From contig OY992840.1 in the NCBI GenBank assembly GCA_963921425.1, forward strand, positions 9,178,501 through 9,242,500: a stretch of 64,000 bases of DNA, in the 5' to 3' direction. Of this stretch, positions 53,620 to 64,000 are shown in pieces. A model generated the notes under the pieces. That model saw nothing but the letters and a program-made list of their open reading frames with translations. It made no database searches and was not told where the DNA came from. Every line of letters begins with the position of its first letter. Position 1 is the first letter of the stretch. The position numbers and the translations under genes are program-made. Source of the DNA: Dryas octopetala. Its lineage: Eukaryota > Streptophyta > Magnoliopsida > Rosales > Rosaceae.

Positions 53620-54350
53620 TGCTTGGTTCGTTTTGATATTTGTTTTTTAGTTTTTGGTCAAAGATCTTTGTCTAAATTGAACTTTTGCCTTTTTTTTTTT
53701 TTTTTATAGCTTTGTGTTTTTAGTTTGATTTGTTTGCTTTTTTTTTTTTTTGGCCTCTTGGTCATTTGCTTGTTTATGCATTTCTTGTACGCCCACGTGG
53801 CTCTTTCTATTCAATGAAATTGATTGTTATGTTGTGAGTTAATTTAAATATGTGTGTTTGAAAACTAAGAAAACAAATAAAAGTAGTTTGAAGGAATTTT
53901 CTCCTTGATTTTGAAGAAAACAAAAGCAAAAAAAGTAGGGATTTATGCCACAAATCCCGAGTTTTATACAAAATTAATTATAAAAAATAGATAATTAGTA
54001 GTACACATAGTGGAATGAAGAGTAAATGGTATACAAGAACAACATATAAATTAAGCTCAACATCTAACACACACACAACATATAAATACATTTGTGGCAT
54101 TTAAAAATCTCCATCCATAATTAAACCTATGTCTTGGTTTGTTCAAAATACGTACCATGTTAGGTACGCACAAAACATATCAAACCCATGTCTTGGTTTG
54201 TACAAAATAAATAAACCATGTAACCCTAACTATCGTGTTAGGTATGTACAAAAGATATATCCAAAATGATTCTTAAATGTAGCTTTAAGAAATTGAAGAG
54301 TTCGTTCAAAAAAAGAGAAAAAAGGTCACCACCATGCATGTAGTCCTCAT
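53620..54350. other. Intergenic DNA with a short tandem duplication
   Basis: T-runs occur at about 53690-53705 and 53738-53752. At about 54123-54260 a unit containing ATGTCTTGGTTTGT, CAAAATA, ACCATGT and GTTAGGTA(C/T)GCACAAAA-like sequence occurs twice. No gene is recognised. Confidence 0.5.
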
Positions 54351-54610
54351 CTACCAAACTGACCAAAAAGTAGTTGTTTTGCACCTGCAGAAGTCATAAG
54401 AACAAGATCGTGTCAACGTAAAAAAAGGTGTTCGCAGGGCTGTGTGATAGGCATGTATTTGAAGAATCAAACCATAATTATTTAATATGTAGTAAACATG
54501 CAAGAAGATACTAGGATGAAGAAAGCAAACCTCCTCAAGCAATTTCCTAGATGAGTCGCCCTTAGGCTCAGGGTAAAAGTTGGCCCATCGTCTGGATCCA
54601 AATGATCCAT
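54351..54610 (-). pseudogene. Two-exon gene fragment of unknown family
   Basis: The minus strand encodes GSRRWANFYPEPKGDSSRKL-LEE, then a GTTTGC donor at about 54530 and an acceptor TTCTGCAG at about 54395, followed by VQNNYFLVS and a stop. The coding feel and splice signals suggest a piece of a real gene, but I cannot name it. It abuts the left edge of dispersed duplication copy B. Confidence 0.35.
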
Positions 54611-55285
54611 TCTGCTTGTTTAGGCCCAATAGATTAAGCTACGTCATGTGCGACATGTTGCATATGGTGTGCGATGAACTATTGTACATTAACATATTAT
54701 ATTATCAAACTATTAATTTAAACTATTAGTTTAAAGGTCTATTGACTTTATGTATCAAATTTCAATGTTATTTCATTTTAATTACTAAAATATTTATGTC
54801 ATTTCACTTTAGATACTAAATTTCAATTTAGGTACCAACTTAAAAAAATATGGTTTTACTGAGCTATGACTGTTTAATAGTCACAACTTTTTATTGATTT
54901 GTTGTTTTTTCAGTGTTTGCAAGGCTTAAACTTTAATGTTTAGTCTCTAGGTTATAGGACTTCATCTCCCAAACCTAAATCAAAAGCATTAGACTTTTAT
55001 AAACTTTGAATTTTTATAAATTTCGAATAGTCACAACTAAGTTCGACAATCACAACTGTATAACAAATTGATTTATGACCTAATTCAAAATGTCTTGCTC
55101 TAGGTTAATACCTAAACTAAAAAAAAAATTAGTGTCTTGCTGAAAAACTATTGATATTTGATATTTAATCCCAATTTTCTATTAGTTTAATAGATATTTA
55201 TTTAATTTGAATGTATAATTCTTTAGATAATTTAGCAATATATCATGGTATATATCCAACAAAATAGCATTACCCTATATAAATT
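54590..55285 (+). repeat. Dispersed duplication, copy B, with an insertion
   Basis: Same-strand copy of 47361-47595. The two match up to AAACTATTAATTTAA at about 54725 and again from TTTAATAGATATTTATTTAA at about 55187. The extra 450 bp are bracketed by CTATTAGTTTAA on both sides (about 54724 and 55180), a possible target duplication. The insert has poly-A and ATTTCAATTTAGGTACC-like words and no frame. Confidence 0.8.
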
Positions 55286-55390
55286 AACATACAAGAAAAT
55301 TTGTATTTGTCCACTTAAAAGTGCAAATAATGAGAGTACAGGGTGGACCATGATTACATATTATATTATTTGCATACGCCTCCACAATTT

Positions 55391-55895
55391 GGCCCCGTTT
55401 GTTTGACCGGAATCCTAGAATATGAATAGTAATTGCACTCATATTCCTGTCTATCCCGGAATGTAATGAGTTTTCAATTTCTATTCTAATGTTTGGAATA
55501 AAAACATAATCAAAGTTAATGGTAATATTTCCTGTTATATTTTCTGATTTGGTAATTTACACATATCAATATAATAGGAAAGATAGGTGTCATAATTATG
55601 TGCCAATATTTCCTATTTCTCAACGTTTGATAATCTTTCCTATTATATTTTCTAATTTTTCAATATAGCCAAATAATAAAAGAATACATATGGTAATTTT
55701 TTACATTTCAGATTAACTATGGAATAGAAATACCACCCCCCTCATGGTATTTTTATTCCTCTTTTTTTATGGAATTAGTTTAGAGTCAACTAAGGTCAAT
55801 TCCTTAGTTTTGTTTCCTTTCCAATCAACCAAATATCAAATCTTCCTGGAATGAAATCTAATTCTTATTCCAAACTTTGGATTACAGCCAAAAAA
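55391..55895. mobile_element. Possible GGCCCCGTTTG-type element
   Basis: The left end GGCCCCGTTTGTTTGACCGG is typical of small plant TIR elements. The right side is rich in TTCCTGGAATGAAATC and CCAAACTTTGG, which partly pair with the left side. Internal GGAAT/ATTCC words recur. The right border and a target duplication were not found. Confidence 0.35.
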
Positions 55896-57830
55896 ATATG
55901 ACCTTTATGTATTGCTCCAAGAATGGGAATGAGTTTGAAAGTTGGGTGAATGGTCTTTTAACCAAGAAGATAATAGAAACATTTTTTTACATGCAAATCA
56001 ATCATAAAATAGAGAAAAAAGAAAAAAACTGTAATATACTTGTCCAATGAAGTGTATTTGTTGTTTTGTGGATTTTGGCCTTTTTTTTTATTTATTTATG
56101 TATTTGATGTGACTAGCCTGTTAGGGCATTTGAGCTTGTTAATGTAACTTTTTGTCTTCTAGGCTATTTGCCTCCATAAAGTCAGTATCTTAGAAAGTTG
56201 ATCAACAAAAAAACTTCTACCATGGGTGTATATATGTATATACTATTTATGGATATATACAACTATTATTTCTATTTCTTTTATCATATGATAATGTAGC
56301 GTAAGAAGGAAAATATTACTTATTCTATATTTTTTATGTTTTTCTTTTTCAACTTACATGGATATAATATACGACATCACGTCATTACATGTTAGTCTCT
56401 CACATAGTTAGGTTGGAAAAATAGGTAGGCTGAATAGCATTGCCTGTACATAAACTCTATAGCATACACATCCACAAGTTATGCTTATATTGACAAATAA
56501 TTTTTGGTGAATCTTTTTTTTTTTTTCATAAAATGTAGGCAAAATGTTACTTATTTTTATTTCTCGTCTCAACTTATAGTACCATAACATTATCCCATCA
56601 CATCATTACATGTAAGAGAAAACCAATACCATATCACATATGTTTTAGATGGAGGATTCTATTTTGAGCTTTGTAGTTTTGCTTTTAGGATTTAGTTTTT
56701 TTATGGATATTTAATATTTTGTTTGAGATTTGAGTGTATTTGGACTATGATTGACTCAGTACGTTAATATTGTGAATCCGTTTGACTCGTGTATTTGGAT
56801 TATGACTGACTCAGTACTTAATGTGATATCATCACACGTAACTTGTCATATAGATTTAAACGAAAAACATTGATAAAGAAAAAATTGAGTTGCCTAGTAT
56901 TGTTCAACAAAGTAAATCTAAAACTTAGAAACAAAGTGGCTTGTGTGTTATTAAATATATGTTAGAGGCTTCTTGGTGGAACACCATTCTTTCTAAAAGA
57001 AGGGAAAAAGACATACATATAACATATGCGATGACATTATATTTATTTTTCTAAAATTATAAGACATGACATTACCTTCCTTTTGACTGCTCTAACCAAT
57101 CAATTCTTCGTGTTTACAATCAATTTGAATTTAATTGTTGAAAGATCAGCAGTTAATTGGAAAGCTAATAAACACATTAAATCAATGTTTCCAACTTTTT
57201 TAATACTAAATTAGTCTAAACTTCCTAATTACTCCTTTTGGTCAATTTTGTAAAGTTTGTGTAAAGAGCTGAGGACAAATTTGTAAATGTACAAAAACTT
57301 TTTAAGACAATTAATTACCACAAGGACAAATGGACAATTACCCACAACACATAGAGGATGATAGATCCACCGCTCTGTCCCTAATCAAACCCAAATAGCA
57401 AATAGGTATATAAGCTTTTCTTTGTTACAGGGATTGTATGATATACAATTAAAGTATAAAACTATAACATTTAAAGGTGAGCTTTAGCCTTTAGGGTTGG
57501 TCTTAACTCTTAAGAATTTAGGGATTTTAGGCAAATTATCTAAATGGGGTCTTGGATCTTTATGTACTTTCACGTGAAGTTTTAAATATTTTTTTTACAT
57601 TACTTGGGCCTAACTACTTCTCATTCCATTTCTGGAAATTTGATAATCTATGAACCATCCCTAACGAATGATAAGCTCATGTTTAAACACGATGAATCAC
57701 TTCGTATCAACCTGTGACCAATAAACTTTCCGACCTCGTATGAGAATGGAAAATTGGAAAACTATAGTCTACAAGAAACACCATTCGCTTATATCAATAA
57801 TACACTGTCTAATGTAAATATATAAAGAGT
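55896..57830. other. Intergenic DNA, no feature seen
   Basis: AT-rich. GACTGACTCAGTAC-like sequence occurs twice near 56750 and 56805. No gene is recognised. Confidence 0.45.
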
Positions 57831-57833
57831 GGT

Positions 57834-58549
57834 TATATTCCCACCCCCATATCTTATTTTCTCACCCATATTTAAATGAAAAAAATAATGAGAAATTTAT
57901 CTTTTTATAAAATAACCTCTAAGGACTTGACTAAAAAAAAAAAGAATATAAATCTATTCTATCCACCCCTCCCTACTCACACACCACCTTATAATTAATA
58001 ACCTAAACTCCATAAGCTCTAAATTTTATTTTATTTTCCATATCTTTACTCCTTTTATTATACTATTTTTGGGTTATGGACAATCAAATTGACATCGGAA
58101 AGAATTTACCTAGTGAATAGGAAGTAATAAGGTTAACACATAGAGTCAAGAAGATTGGTGTGGTGAGAAGATATACAAATGAAAGAAAGAATAAGGTTGA
58201 GTAACCAAGAGAGCACAGGTAGGTTTTTGATTGCTCCAAGCTATGTCCTTGTTTTATCTCTTTCATATATGAATATCAAGCTAAAGAAGAAACAGTTAGC
58301 AAGCTTGGCAACTGGGCGTTCATGCATAATAGCTACGAGTTGGTTTCAACTTTCATGTGTGTATATATATATATATATATTACGAAAAAGAAGTTGTCAG
58401 TAATTATTGGATGGGTAAAAATGTTTATTATGTTTGAGTTGGTATATCAAAGGTATTATATGAATAAAGAAAAGTGTGAATAATATTTTAATATTTTTTT
58501 CAAATTTAATAAAAAGTGTAAAAATAAGATGGGTGAAAATATAACTTGT
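57834..58549. mobile_element. Candidate TIR element related to 13132-13899
   Basis: The left end AGTGGTTATATTCCCACCCC and the inverted right end CAAGTTATATTTTCACCCAT align. Both continue to CTTATTTT...CACCCATATTTAAAT/ACTTTTTATTAAATTTG and a GAAAAAAA run. The interior lacks a transposase. Borders are approximate, and no exact duplication was found. Confidence 0.45.
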
Positions 58550-59170
58550 AATTTATGAAACCCATAATGATGAGAAGATCTTATGTGTGAAAAAAAAGAA
58601 AAATCCTATAAATTGATTTCAAGTTATATAATCGCTATATGACATCATTAATATATAAGTCATTCAAATAATTGGATTTACAAACAAAAGGGCAATCTAA
58701 GAGGGGTCACATTCACATACACAAATGCACAACAGTAGATTTTGTTGGTTAAATGTCAGAAAACTCTTTTTTTTTTTTTTTTTTTTTCTTGTGAGGTAGT
58801 ATATTAGATATAAGTCATATAACCTCCTCAAAGAAAAGGGCAAAAAAACCCTTAAATTTTGTTAAAAAAAAAAAAAAAAAAAACTCCTATTTGCGGAAAC
58901 ACGTGGCTATGTTCCCACTATGCTACCACGTAGGAAGTAGTAGAATGCTATTTCCAGCTCAAAATGTAGGCAAAGCCATGATCTCATATTCCAAAACCAG
59001 TCGTTTTTCTCATTTAATGAGACGATCAGACAAACTTCACCGTAATTTTATTAACTGCATGTTACATATGGCGGGTAAAATTGGAAAATTGGGAAAATAA
59101 TTATAAACAAAAAGACAGAAAAGTAAAAAAATTTAAAATCAAAATAAATAAACTAAAATTATAATAGCGA
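58550..59170. other. Intergenic DNA upstream of the SEC16 gene
   Basis: A poly-T tract (about 58767-58787) and a poly-A tract (about 58863-58882) bracket a 75-bp AT-rich segment. The rest up to 59170 is presumably promoter of the SEC16 homologue; no clear TATA box was recognised. Confidence 0.4.
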
Positions 59171-59214
59171 AGCTCTTGGTGGGTGGGAGGTGCGAAATCG
59201 AGGGCTTTCCTCAA

Positions 59215-59275
59215 CTCTCAGACTCTCTCTCAAACACAAACATTTTCTTTCTCTCTTTCTCTTTCTCTCTTGGAT
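59215..59275 (+). promoter_or_regulatory. CT-rich 5' leader of the SEC16 homologue
   Basis: CTCTCTCT and CTTTCTCTCTTTCTC runs precede the ATG by about 380 bp, typical of plant 5' leaders. ATCTGTATGTTATTTTG near 59296 and TTGATTTGCAG ending near 59419 could bound a leader intron. Confidence 0.45.
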
Positions 59276-59648
59276 TTTTATTGTGAAATTCCATCGATCT
59301 GTATGTTATTTTGTTTTTTTTTTAAATTGAATTTATGGTATTTCTCTTTCGAACGCAATGCGTTGAATTCAAGCCAAAAAAATCCAAATCTGCGATATCG
59401 GTTTTGCTTGATTTGCAGTTCTAGAATTTGCAGGGGAGCTCAGAAACCCTAGATCTCGTTCGTTTCGGGGTTGTATTGTCTGTGTGTTTTGGGATTGGTG
59501 ATTTGGAGGTGGGTTTGTGCATGTTTGTCTCTGGATCTCGGGCTCATCGTTGTATTGGAGCTCCAATTTCGAGGCTTTTGGCTTTTGGGGGAGGTGTGTG
59601 TAGTTTTAGAAGGATTTGAAGCGGTGAATTGCGTCGCGGATTTGGTTG

Positions 59649-62600
59649 ATGGCTTCGAATCCTCCTCCATTTCAGGTGGAGGATCAGACCGACGAGGATT
59701 TCTTTGATAAATTGGTTGAAGAAGACCTGGGGCCCCCCGAATCGGGCCCCAAAACCAACGAAGGAAGCGATTCCGATGACGTAAAGGCCTTCGCCAATCT
59801 GAGTATTGGTGATTCTGTAGCTGCATCTGAGGATTCTTCGGGTGCTGAGAAGAAAGCTGAAAAGAAAGACGAAAAGGGTCATGTCGATTTGGTTTCGGAA
59901 GAGTCGAATTCAATCGAACCATTCGGGTTTGATAGCGTAAATGAGCCGAAGAATTCGAATTCGGTTAGTTTTGATGGAGTAATTGAGTCCAGCAATGATG
60001 GGGCGGGATCCCAATTGGTTTCGGATTCGACCGGGAGCAAGAGCAATGATTCCGGGGCCTCAGGTGTTAAGGAGGTCGGGTGGGGTGCGTTTTATGCTGA
60101 TTCTGCAGAAAATGGGAGTCATGGGTTTGGATCGTATTCGGATTTTTTCAATGAATTGGGAGATCAGTCTGGGGATTTTCCTACCAAAGTGGACGAAAAT
60201 TTGAGTACTGAATCGACAACTATACCCAGTAATGAAGATCATCATACAGCCGAGGGTTTGAACAATTCGGTTTATACCGAGCAATATCAAGAGTCTAGTC
60301 AGACTCATCAAGCTTATGGAGCAGCTGTGGAGGAAAGTAGAAATGAGCAGCAGCCGGATCTAAATAGTACAGAGTATTGGGAAAGTCTCTATCCAGGTTG
60401 GAAGTATGACTCTAACACCGGACAATGGTATCAAGTGGACACTTTTGATGGGGCTGCCAGTGCTCATGGGAGCTTTGGCACTGAATCGGCCTCTGCTGCT
60501 GGTGATTGGGCCGCTGTCTCTGATAATAATACAACGGAGGTTTCTTATTTGCAGCAAACAGCACAGTCTGTTGCAGGAATTGTGACTGAAACTAGCACTA
60601 CTGGTAGTTTGTCTAACTGGGATCAGTTCTCACATGGGACGGCTAATGGGTACCCGGAACATATGGTTTTCAATCCCGAATACCCTGGTTGGTATTACGA
60701 CACAATTGCCCAAGAATGGCGGTCATTGGAGGCGTATAATTCGTCTTTGCAATCGACTGCGCATGTCCAGAATGATAGTAGTTTATATAGTGAGTATGGG
60801 CATGCTGGCAATTATGGGTCACAAGGGGTTGGTAGCCAAGGTCAAGATGGAAGCTGGGGTGGGTCTTATGGTAATTACAATCAGCAGGGTTCAAATATGT
60901 GGCAAGCTGAAGCTGCAGCTAACACTGCTAAAACTGAGGCTTTTTCAAGTTATGGTGGAAACCAGCAATTGAGTAATTCATTTGGTTCAACAGCAGTCAA
61001 CAAGGATCAGCAGAAGTTGGTAAATTCTTTCGGAGCAGTTCCTTTGTACAACAAAGCAAGCCAAGGTCGTGGTGAGGCTAATGGGACTGTTGGGTTCCAA
61101 AGCTTCATCCCAGGTGGAAACTTTAACCAGCAGTTTAATCAAGGAAATGCAAAGCTGAATGAACAAACACAATTTTCAGATGATTACTACGGCAGTCAAA
61201 AACCTGTAAATTATTCACAACAATCTATTCAGAGTGGCAATCAATTTTCATATGCTCCTAGTGTAGGAAGATCATCTGCTGGGCGTCCTCCACATGCCCT
61301 AGTAACTTTTGGATTTGGCGGAAAACTCATTGTAATGAAGGACAATAGTAGTCTTAGTAATTCGTCATATGGAAGCCAGGTGATGCCTTGAAACCTTTTC
61401 TCTTTTTAAGATTATTTAAGGCTCCATTTGGTTGACAAAAGGCTGAGGGAAGGAAATACAGGGCCAAATCTTTTAAGGTTGTTATATCTTGCACTAGTTT
61501 CCTGGAATAAAAATAAAAGCTAGAAATAATTGTTTTTATCGATTGATATTACTGTATTAAGATTTACTGACTGGATTTTTTTTTAAATACAATTTGGTTG
61601 GTCCCAAAATCTTTTCTTATATTATCTTAGAGTTGTGGCCAAATGGAGCATTCAACTGTTTGTTTACATTGATGTCGTGAAAGGCCTAATTTTTCATGTT
61701 TTATTATTGGGTGAAGGCTCCCGTAGGAGGCTCAATTTCTGTTCTGAACCTGATGGAAGTTTTCACGGAAAAGACTGGTGCTTCAAGTTTTGGAAAGAGT
61801 AGTTGTGATTATTTTCACGCTTTGTGCCAACAGTCCTTTCCAGGTCCCTTGGTTGGAGGGAATGTTGGAAGTAAAGAGTTGAACAAATGGATTGATGAGA
61901 GGATTGCTAACTGTGAATCACCCGACTTGGACTATAGGAAAGGCAAAATATTGAGGTTGCTTCTTTCTTTGCTAAAGATAGGTTGTCAACATTATGGAAA
62001 ACTTCGATCTCCTTTTGGTACCGACACTGTATTGAGGGTAAATCACATTCCTGTCCTTTGATCTTGTTTCTAATGTGAGCCACTTTTATTACTCTTGTTG
62101 TTTCCGTACATTTAAGACTGCAATTTTCTGTTTACGTACTTCTACTGATAACTGTATGATGTCTATATAGGATGTAACTAGGTAAGGTTGTCATGCCATG
62201 ATCCGCTGTATTATTGTGATAGTGGACTCTCTATAAGCCTAAAGCAAAAGTTATATGAGATAAATGCTTTCCAATGCCCCTTTCATCAAGCTGCCTTAAT
62301 TATTATGGCGTAACTGCGTGACTCAGATGCAAAATTTGACGCTCTGAGGCCACAGTAACAAGGAATTCTATGAGATGTTACATTCTTATTCTTGATGCTT
62401 TAAGTTATTAGGAAAGATGTGACAGAAAAATAGCGATTTCGTATTCCTGTGGTTACCTAAGCTATATCGAGCATACAATTGGAGGTTCAATGAACTTATT
62501 TAAAGTGATTGCTTTAAGAATTTATGTTCTTCTGTAAGTATTGGAGAAATAATGGTACTGTTTTGTAGCTGTAACTGTTGAAACTTGTCTGAAGTTGAAT

Positions 62601-63915
62601 TCTTGTTCTTTCAAATTGTCCTGCATTGAGTCTCTCTCTCTCTCTCCTTCTCATAAGGACATATCTTCCCATAATGGTTTCTCAATTTTTCTTTATAGCT
62701 ATATTATTCTTTAAGAGCCATAGAAATATCACTAATATGTATTTGGTATACTTTTGGGCTTCTCTTCTCTATAGGAAAATGATACTCCAGAATCAGCAGT
62801 TGCCAAACTTTTTGCATCTGCAAAGACCAATAGTGTACAATTTGGTGAGTACTGTGCTGTTAGCCACTGCTTGCAGAATTTGCCTTCAGAAGGACAAATG
62901 CGGGTATGGAACAAATCATTCCGATACCCATCTCTTTTCTCTTCATTGTCAAAATTTCATTTTGTAATAGGTTTGATTGTATGTTCTAGGCAACTGCTTC
63001 TGAGGTACAAAATCTTTTGGTTTCTGGTAGAAAGAAAGAGGCTTTACAATGTGCACAAGGAGGTCAGTTGTGGGGACCCGCGCTTGTTCTTGCTTCACAG
63101 CTTGGCGAACAGGTTAGTTGATCATTTCACATTATATCTGGCAACTTAAATCAGATGCTTGCTTTTTTGAGGTACATTGTCAGTTTATACTGAAGCATGA
63201 AGTCATCTCACCTTTTTTTTTTTCCCTCTTTCTTCCTCTGGTGGGGATGGTGGCTTTGGACCAATTCAGTTCTATGTTGATACAGTGAAGCAAATGGCAC
63301 TTCACCAGCTGGTTGCAGGATCACCTTTGCGGACTTTATGCCTGCTAATTGCGGGGCAACCTGCTGAAGTGTTTTCTGCTGACACTCCATCTGAAATGAG
63401 TTTTCCCGGTGCTGTTAATACGCCTCAACAGCTTGGACAGGTGAGATATTTTTAGCAGATTTGCCTTTTTTTTTTTTCAGTTCTTTTGAAAAATAAAAAT
63501 AAAAAAGTGTACCAAATTTTTTAGCAATACCTTTGCGTTAAAAAGGCTTTTGTTTTCCTTATATAACTACAGTTTGGTGCAAATAAAATGCTTGATGATT
63601 GGGAGGAGAATTTGGCTATGATAACTGCAAACAGAACGAAAGATGATGAATTGGTGATTATCCATCTTGGAGATTGCTTATGGAAGGATAGAAGTGAGGT
63701 ATGATATCGTAACATGTAACTAGTTTGCTTTACATCTATCAAACTTTTCATTCCTTTATCTGACATGAGCTATGTGTCAGATTACTGCAGCACACATCTG
63801 CTATTTAGTTGCAGAAGCAAATTTTGAGTCTTACTCAGATAGTGCAAGACTGTGTCTAATTGGAGCAGATCACTGGAAATTGCCCCGAACTTATGCTAGT
63901 CCAGAGGCCATTCAG
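59649..63915 (+). CDS. SEC16: SEC16/MAIGO5-like COPII assembly protein, N-terminal part (runs off window)
   Basis: Seven coding exons, all phase 0 with GT-AG introns: 59649-61379, 61717-62037, 62775-62903, 62990-63112, 63270-63440, 63573-63698 and 63781-63915. They give 912 codons without a stop, and a donor GTGCTT follows, so the gene continues past 64000. Plant relatives are about 1,400 residues. Exon 1 (577 residues) encodes an acidic, disordered region starting MASNPPPFQVEDQTDEDFFD, with two YPGW-(K/Y)YD repeats and Gln/Ser/Gly-rich sequence. It ends in the start of the central conserved domain, ALVTFGFGGKLIVMKD. Exons 2-7 encode the helical ACE1-Sec16-like domain (ELNKWIDERIANCES, LRLLLSLLKIGCQHYGKLRS, GQLWGPALVLASQLGEQ). 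SEC16 organises ER exit sites by binding Sec13/Sec31 and Sec23. Start: first ATG after the CT-rich leader, at the family's N-terminus. Confidence 0.95.
61421..61649. mobile_element. Small TIR element in SEC16 intron 1
   Basis: The left end GCTCCATTTGGTTGAC and the inverted right end GCTCCATTTGGCCACA form an imperfect TIR within the 337-bp first intron, making up most of it. The target duplication is unclear. It lies away from the splice sites and should not affect the protein. Confidence 0.55.
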
Positions 63916-64000
63916 GTGCTTTCAGAATGCTGTTATCTTCTATGCATTGTCTCTTTCATTATTTTTCTGAAATTTCTTCTAGTGCAAGTCTCTTTTCTGG

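Noticed and set aside
59428..59922. Minus- and plus-strand frames around the SEC16 start.
   Set aside because: They overlap the SEC16 leader and exon 1 in other frames and have no domain; the SEC16 frame has clear family motifs.
1..64000. Search for CRISPR arrays, rRNA and tRNA genes.
   Set aside because: No regularly spaced short repeats, no rRNA-like segments and no cloverleaf with A/B boxes were recognised by eye; a tRNAscan run would be needed to exclude degenerate tRNAs.

Overview
This window is nuclear DNA of a flowering plant, most likely a woody eudicot. The evidence is AT-rich intergenic DNA, small GT-AG introns, plant-type gene families (nepenthesin-like aspartic proteases, a ZAT-type C2H2 zinc finger, a SEC16/MAIGO5-like protein) and a dense load of plant transposons. 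No bacterial operons, CRISPR arrays, rRNA or convincing tRNA genes were seen.

Layout. 1-2.5 kb: intergenic DNA with a hAT element (329-959, exact 8-bp target duplication) and a GGCC-ended TIR element. 2.6-8.9 kb: an aspartic protease pseudogene split by a 5.2-kb CACTA transposon (3523-8697, TSD ATT). That transposon carries same-strand exon fragments of at least three unrelated host genes: an ArfGAP, an ATP-dependent phosphofructokinase and an O-fucosyltransferase-like protein. 9-14.4 kb: gene-poor, with small TIR elements. 14.4-26.5 kb: one complete, very young Ty3/gypsy element of the Tat type, lying on the minus strand. It has identical-length 1059-bp LTRs, TSD ATTGC, gag-pol with two RNase H domains, integrase behind one in-frame TAG, a spliced antisense gene with its own TATA box, and a 71-bp x4 tandem array. 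26.5-29 kb: intergenic with a hAT relic. 29.2-30.2 kb: an intact intronless ZAT-like repressor gene. 30-39 kb: intergenic, with Mutator-like MITEs, a composite GC-cored element and a tandem duplication. 39.1-40.5 kb: the one intact aspartic protease of a three-member family. 44.0-45.4 kb: a third, multiply broken copy. 46-59 kb: intergenic, with a dispersed duplication, degenerate retroelement-like DNA, a 290-bp-arm inverted repeat carrying a KEN-like coding segment, and a two-exon gene fragment. 59.6 kb to the right edge: the first seven coding exons of a SEC16 homologue that continues beyond the window.

How the parts relate. The aspartic protease family spread by duplication of gene plus more than 1 kb of upstream DNA: TATA boxes and distal promoter blocks are recognisable in all three copies, but two copies have died. 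Mobile elements account for most of the non-genic structure. The two most unusual objects are the multi-gene-capturing CACTA element and the Tat element with its antisense gene. Exon coordinates were derived by reading splice sites and frames by eye; all family assignments come from motif recognition, not database searches.
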